From: Deltaproteobacteria bacterium
GTDB lineage: Bacteria; Myxococcota_A; Polyangia; Palsa-1104; JAEUJZ01
Direction: 5' to 3'
Length of the DNA stretch: 7,659 bases
Assembly: GCA_017990795.1 (NCBI GenBank)
Contig: JAGNNG010000072.1
Location: 1-7,659, forward strand
Below are positions 4,697 through 7,659 of the stretch, one piece after another. The position numbers were made by a program, and so were the translations under genes. The notes under the pieces are model-generated. The model ran no database searches. It had not been told where the DNA came from and saw only the letters and a list, made by a program, of their open reading frames with translations. Position 1 is the stretch's first letter. Every line of letters begins with the position of its first letter.

Positions 4697-6784
4697 ATGC
4701 CTGCGGACAACGGACTGGGCCTTGTAGATCGACGCTTCCAACTCACCAAGGTCTTGGGCAGAGGTCCCTCGGGGGTCGTCTACTCTGCCACCGACCGAGA
4801 GACGGACCAGCCCTGCGCAGTCAAGCGACTGCACGCCCAGTTTTACGATCGAGATGTACTGCAGAAGGTCCAGCGCGACTCGTTGGCGGCGGCCAAACTG
4901 AACAACGCCAACATTGTGGGGGCGTTTCAGGCGGGATTTGAGAGCAGCGGCGCGCTCTACCTGGCCATGCCGCTGCTTGTCGGAGAATCCCTTCTGGCAA
5001 GACTGTCCCGAGGCCCCCTGTCGCTCACTGCAACGCTGGCCCTACTTGAGCCTCTCTGCGCTGCGCTACAAGCGGCCCACGAAGTCGGACTGCACCACGG
5101 AGCCATCACACCGAGCAACATCATCTGCCTGGCTGCCGGTGGTGTCGCTCTTACCGACTTTGGTGTTTGTCATCTGCGCGCGACCCCTAAAGTGCAGTGG
5201 GGCGGCGCCATGGGCTATGCCGCGCCGGAGACCTTTGCCGACAAAGCAGAGCTCTCAAGTGCGCGTGGCGACGTGTTCGCCCTGGGCGCTTTGGTCTTTG
5301 AGTGCCTGACCGGACAGCGCATGTTCTCGGCCACCAGCCTGGCCACCTTCAAAAGCTCGGTGATGGCGCCGCCGAAGCTGGGCACGCTACTCCCGGCGTA
5401 TGAGCACCTGGATGCGGTGCTTGAGATGGCCTCGACTTTTGAGCCCGCAGACCGCTTTGCCTCCGCGGGAGCCATCTGGCGCGCGCTGCAGTCTTCCCTG
5501 ATTGAAATCCCGGTGAGCATTGCTTCTAGCTTGCTGCCGGTCGGGTCGCGCGCAACGCCAGCACCGACGGCGCAGCCACCGAAAGCGCCGCCACCGTTCC
5601 CAGACATGCGCACGGCCAAGCCCGTTCGCGCCATGCCGGTGCTAAAGCCACCACCGTCTTTAGAGCTTGGCGACAAGGCAGCACAGCCAGCAGATTCCAG
5701 CGGTACCAGCAGGCTACCGGCCCCACTCCCACCGCCGCCGCAAGGACCGCGTGGCGCGGCTCAAGCCAGCCAGCACTCGGCGATTCCGACGCAGCCGATG
5801 CCGATGATTCCAGCGGATAAGCCGCGGCCCTCGGGACTGCCCCAGCCACCGCGACGCAAGGGTCCGCGCGATCCCGAGCAGCTCATCGCCACCGACTCTG
5901 GGCATTCGCTGCGGCGCGCTCCGGCCTCCCGCGCCGAGTTTCTGCAGCCGGTGGTCTGGGCAGCAGTAGGCGGCTTGGTGGTGGGGATCACGATCTTGAC
6001 ACTGCAGTGGCTGACGGCGGCTCGCTCGGCGGCTCTGATTGCAGCGCAGCGTCGCAACGCCACCCCGCTGGGGGTCAGCGCACTAGATGAAAACGCCATC
6101 CTTCAGCGCGCCCAAAACGAGCTCGCCCAGCGCAACTTCACCACCGCTCTGGGCTACGCGGAGCAGCTCTTGCGCTCGCAGCCTCAGCACCTGGCAGCCA
6201 AGGCCATCCAAGATCAGGCGTCGGAGATGATGCGCTCTAGCGCCGTCTATGGAGCCTTCTTGCGCGCGGTGGATCGCGACGCTGCCGAGACCGCAGCCGC
6301 CTTGTTCCGAGAGCTCCCCGCTGGCTCATCCTACCGGGCCCAGGCCTGGGAGCCGTTTCCCAACGTGCGCAATCAGTTTGTGCGCAGGCGACTCAATCTC
6401 GCCGAGGCCGCGCTAAACCAAGGCAACTGCAGCGAGATTCGCGCGCAGGTCGACCGGCTGCACTGGGTCGCCGACAGCAGCGCCGACCAAGCTCTATTGC
6501 AAGGCCAGCGCCTGATTGGCAAGTGCCTGGGCGGTGAGCCTCCCGCAGCGACGGCGACGGTAGCAACCCACACACCCAAGCCCCATCCAGTTAGCTCTGA
6601 GCTAAAGTCGCCGTTTGGCGAGCCAGGCGCAGTTGGCGACAAGCCCAAGAAGCGCAAGCACAAGGCCGACGACGCGGGCGCAGCTGGTAAGCCCGACTCA
6701 GGCGAGAGCAAGCCAGCGACCACGCCGCCTCCCAAGGAAGATGCACCGACGCTGCCCAAAGGTCTTCGCAACCCGTTTGGCTAG
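4697..6784 (+). CDS. Membrane-anchored Hanks-type kinase-like receptor, predicted pseudokinase (HGA instead of HRD)
   Basis: A 695-residue protein from the ATG at 4697 (SD-like AAGG upstream, and the kinase fold starts at once); the frame is open back to 4496 but that extension is not kinase-like. The kinase domain is at about 12-265: Gly loop LGRGPSGVVY (20-29), ATP-binding Lys43 in CAVKRL, Asp61 where the alphaC Glu is usual, DFG at 154-156, APE at 176-178, Asp192 in RGDVFALG, and Arg253. The catalytic loop reads HHGAITPSN (133-141): HRD has become HGA, so the catalytic Asp is Ala136, and the KPxN Lys is Thr138. ATP binding may remain while phosphotransfer is probably lost or weak. A Pro/Ala-rich linker covers about 281-400, a single membrane helix about 418-439, then a TPR-like helical domain at about 460-612 with two cysteines (Cys578, Cys609), predicted extracytoplasmic. 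The tail is charged and low-complexity and ends NPFG, with a similar SPFG at 638-641. The fold call is firm; inactivity is inferred from sequence. Confidence 0.9.
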   Translation: MPADNGLGLVDRRFQLTKVLGRGPSGVVYSATDRETDQPCAVKRLHAQFYDRDVLQKVQRDSLAAAKLNNANIVGAFQAGFESSGALYLAMPLLVGESLLARLSRGPLSLTATLALLEPLCAALQAAHEVGLHHGAITPSNIICLAAGGVALTDFGVCHLRATPKVQWGGAMGYAAPETFADKAELSSARGDVFALGALVFECLTGQRMFSATSLATFKSSVMAPPKLGTLLPAYEHLDAVLEMASTFEPADRFASAGAIWRALQSSLIEIPVSIASSLLPVGSRATPAPTAQPPKAPPPFPDMRTAKPVRAMPVLKPPPSLELGDKAAQPADSSGTSRLPAPLPPPPQGPRGAAQASQHSAIPTQPMPMIPADKPRPSGLPQPPRRKGPRDPEQLIATDSGHSLRRAPASRAEFLQPVVWAAVGGLVVGITILTLQWLTAARSAALIAAQRRNATPLGVSALDENAILQRAQNELAQRNFTTALGYAEQLLRSQPQHLAAKAIQDQASEMMRSSAVYGAFLRAVDRDAAETAAALFRELPAGSSYRAQAWEPFPNVRNQFVRRRLNLAEAALNQGNCSEIRAQVDRLHWVADSSADQALLQGQRLIGKCLGGEPPAATATVATHTPKPHPVSSELKSPFGEPGAVGDKPKKRKHKADDAGAAGKPDSGESKPATTPPPKEDAPTLPKGLRNPFG

Positions 6785-6823
6785 TCCCTCTCGCTCGCAG
6801 TACAGTCGCCGCTTCAGCGGTCC

Positions 6824-6858
6824 CAGGCCTTGGGCCCCGCCTGCCCCACTTCTTTTTT
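6824..6858 (+). terminator. Weak terminator-like structure between the kinase and Rossmann genes
   Basis: CAGGC (6824-6828) pairs with GCCTG (6839-6843); an alternative inner pairing is GGCC-TTG-GGCC (6826-6836). A T-run follows at 6853-6858, but 9 nt after the stem, which is too far for a standard intrinsic terminator. It may attenuate readthrough into the downstream gene, or the T-run may be chance. Confidence 0.22.
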
Positions 6859-6878
6859 ACTAACGAACGGAATGCAAG

Positions 6879-7550
6879 ATGAGCGAACACACAGCGCTGG
6901 TACTAGGTGCGACCGGACTGGTCGGTGGGCACTGCCTGCAGCTCTTGCTGCAAGACTCGCAATATTCGACGGTGCATGCGGTCGTTCGCAAGCCGCTGAC
7001 TGACTCGCATCCCAAGCTCGTGCAGCATGCCATCGACTTTGCGGGTCTGGGTGCGCTGGTCACGCAGCTGGCTCCGTCCGTGGTGTTCTGCTGCCTAGGC
7101 ACCACCATCGGCAAAGCAGGCTCAAACGAGGCATTTCGGCGTGTCGACTACGAGTATCCGCTGGCCGCTGCCCAAGCCGCCGCCCAAGCTGGGTGCTCCC
7201 AGTTTCTGCTGGTCACTGCCATCGGGGCCAGCGCCGAGTCGTCGGTCTTTTATAACCGCGTCAAAGGCGAGGTTGAGCGCGACATCAGCGCCCTGCCCTT
7301 GCCCAGTGTCCACATCGCTCGTCCGTCCATGCTGCTCGGTGAGCGCTCGGAGCGTCGCATCGGGGAGTCGATTGGCAAGGCGCTGATGCTGGCCACTTCA
7401 CCGCTGATGCTGGGCGGCGCGCGAAAGTATCGCCCCATCGCAGGCCTAACCGTCGCCAAGGCCTTGATCAACCTGGCCCGGACCGCTGAAAAAGGCCGTC
7501 ACATCTACGAATCCGACGCGCTAGAGCGTCTGGGTTCTGCGCTACGATAA
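6879..7550 (+). CDS. NAD(P)-binding Rossmann-fold protein, atypical SDR (NmrA/HTATIP2-like)
   Basis: A complete 223-residue cytosolic protein of typical length for small atypical short-chain dehydrogenase relatives. The nucleotide-binding motif GATGLVG is at 10-16 (GxxGxxG). Arg37 in AVVRK, at the end of the second strand, suggests NADP preference. CLGTTIGKAGS (72-82), the RVDYEYP segment (88-94), VTAIGAS (112-118), YNRVKGE (125-131, YxxxK) and ARPSMLLGER (147-156) match the HTATIP2/NAD(P)H-binding group. Tyr125 and Lys129 are placed as the SDR catalytic pair, but members of this group are often uncharacterised, so the substrate is unknown. The ATG is preceded by a weak GGAA 6 nt upstream. 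It follows the kinase by 94 bp on the same strand and may be co-transcribed. It has no signal peptide or membrane segment, so its job may be unrelated to the envelope genes nearby. It ends 1 bp from the stop codon of the convergent gene on its right. Confidence 0.9.
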   Translation: MSEHTALVLGATGLVGGHCLQLLLQDSQYSTVHAVVRKPLTDSHPKLVQHAIDFAGLGALVTQLAPSVVFCCLGTTIGKAGSNEAFRRVDYEYPLAAAQAAAQAGCSQFLLVTAIGASAESSVFYNRVKGEVERDISALPLPSVHIARPSMLLGERSERRIGESIGKALMLATSPLMLGGARKYRPIAGLTVAKALINLARTAEKGRHIYESDALERLGSALR

Positions 7551-7551
7551 A

Positions 7552-7659
7552 TTACAATTTAATTTTAATCTCGGTACAAACACCGAAGTGATCAGAAGCA
7601 AAGATTCCATTATCGGGCTGATTAAAGACCAGCTTTGACCCTGTCACTTCCGCTAATTC
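7552..7659 (-). CDS. C-terminal end of an endonuclease/exonuclease/phosphatase-family protein (partial)
   Basis: Only the last 35 codons are inside the window; the gene enters from the right edge and stops with TAA at 7552-7554. The visible residues contain FASDHFGVCTEI, the final conserved block of the DNase I-like endonuclease/exonuclease/phosphatase superfamily, in which the SDH Asp and His belong to the metal-dependent active site. A following beta-strand (EIKIKL) closes the fold, as is usual. The family covers nucleases, inositol-phosphate phosphatases and sphingomyelinases, so the substrate cannot be told from this fragment. The segment is AT-rich compared with its neighbours (ATT and AAA codons near the end). 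It converges on the Rossmann gene with a single base between the two stop codons. Confidence 0.7.
   Translation of the reverse strand, partial: ELAEVTGSKLVFNQPDNGIFASDHFGVCTEIKIKL

Noticed and set aside
1..7659. Anti-phage defence system, toxin-antitoxin pair, CRISPR array or mobile element
   Set aside because: No nuclease-effector pair, reverse transcriptase, transposase, integrase, repeat-spacer array or terminal inverted repeats were found. The EEP fragment at the right edge is too short to support a defence role.

Overview
The window looks like a stretch of chromosome from a moderately high-GC Gram-negative predatory or social bacterium of the Myxococcota/deltaproteobacterial type. This is inferred from the gene content: a Hanks-type kinase-like receptor with a Pro-rich linker, one membrane segment and a helical extracytoplasmic domain; a Cys-rich plus beta-helix lipoprotein; an amidase carrying a golvesin-C-like domain; and a PD40 lipoprotein. 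Hand-counted GC is about 60-65% in most coding sequence but falls to about 45-53% in part of the beta-helix gene. No rRNA, tRNA, CRISPR array, insertion sequence or phage gene was seen.

Layout: (i) 1-704, minus strand, the N-terminal part of a PD40/TolB-like beta-propeller lipoprotein that runs off the left edge. (ii) 673-2301, minus, an exported N-acetylmuramoyl-L-alanine amidase. Its reading frame overlaps the propeller gene by 32 bp, so the two are probably co-transcribed, and a sigma70-like promoter candidate lies at 2395-2424. (iii) 2302-2698, a 397-bp spacer holding that promoter and two tandem small hairpins just past the stop of the next gene. (iv) 2699-4369, minus, a Cys-rich, right-handed beta-helix lipoprotein. 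(v) 4370-4696, a 327-bp divergent promoter region with a perfect 14-bp palindrome and a helically phased direct repeat. (vi) 4697-6784, plus, a membrane-anchored kinase-like receptor that lacks the HRD aspartate. (vii) 6879-7550, plus, a small Rossmann-fold NAD(P)-binding protein. (viii) 7552-7659, minus, the extreme C-terminus of an endonuclease/exonuclease/phosphatase-family protein whose stop codon lies 1 bp from the stop of gene vii.

How the genes may work together (inference): four of the six genes encode proteins predicted to be exported or membrane-anchored. The kinase-like receptor and the beta-helix lipoprotein are divergent and share a control region; the amidase and propeller lipoprotein form the next minus-strand unit. 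A cell-envelope or surface-remodelling theme is reasonable, but no direct pathway link is visible. The most unusual points are two catalytic domains that appear to have lost key residues: HGA in place of HRD in the kinase domain, and Ala in place of the expected catalytic Glu in the transglycosylase-like N-terminus of the amidase.
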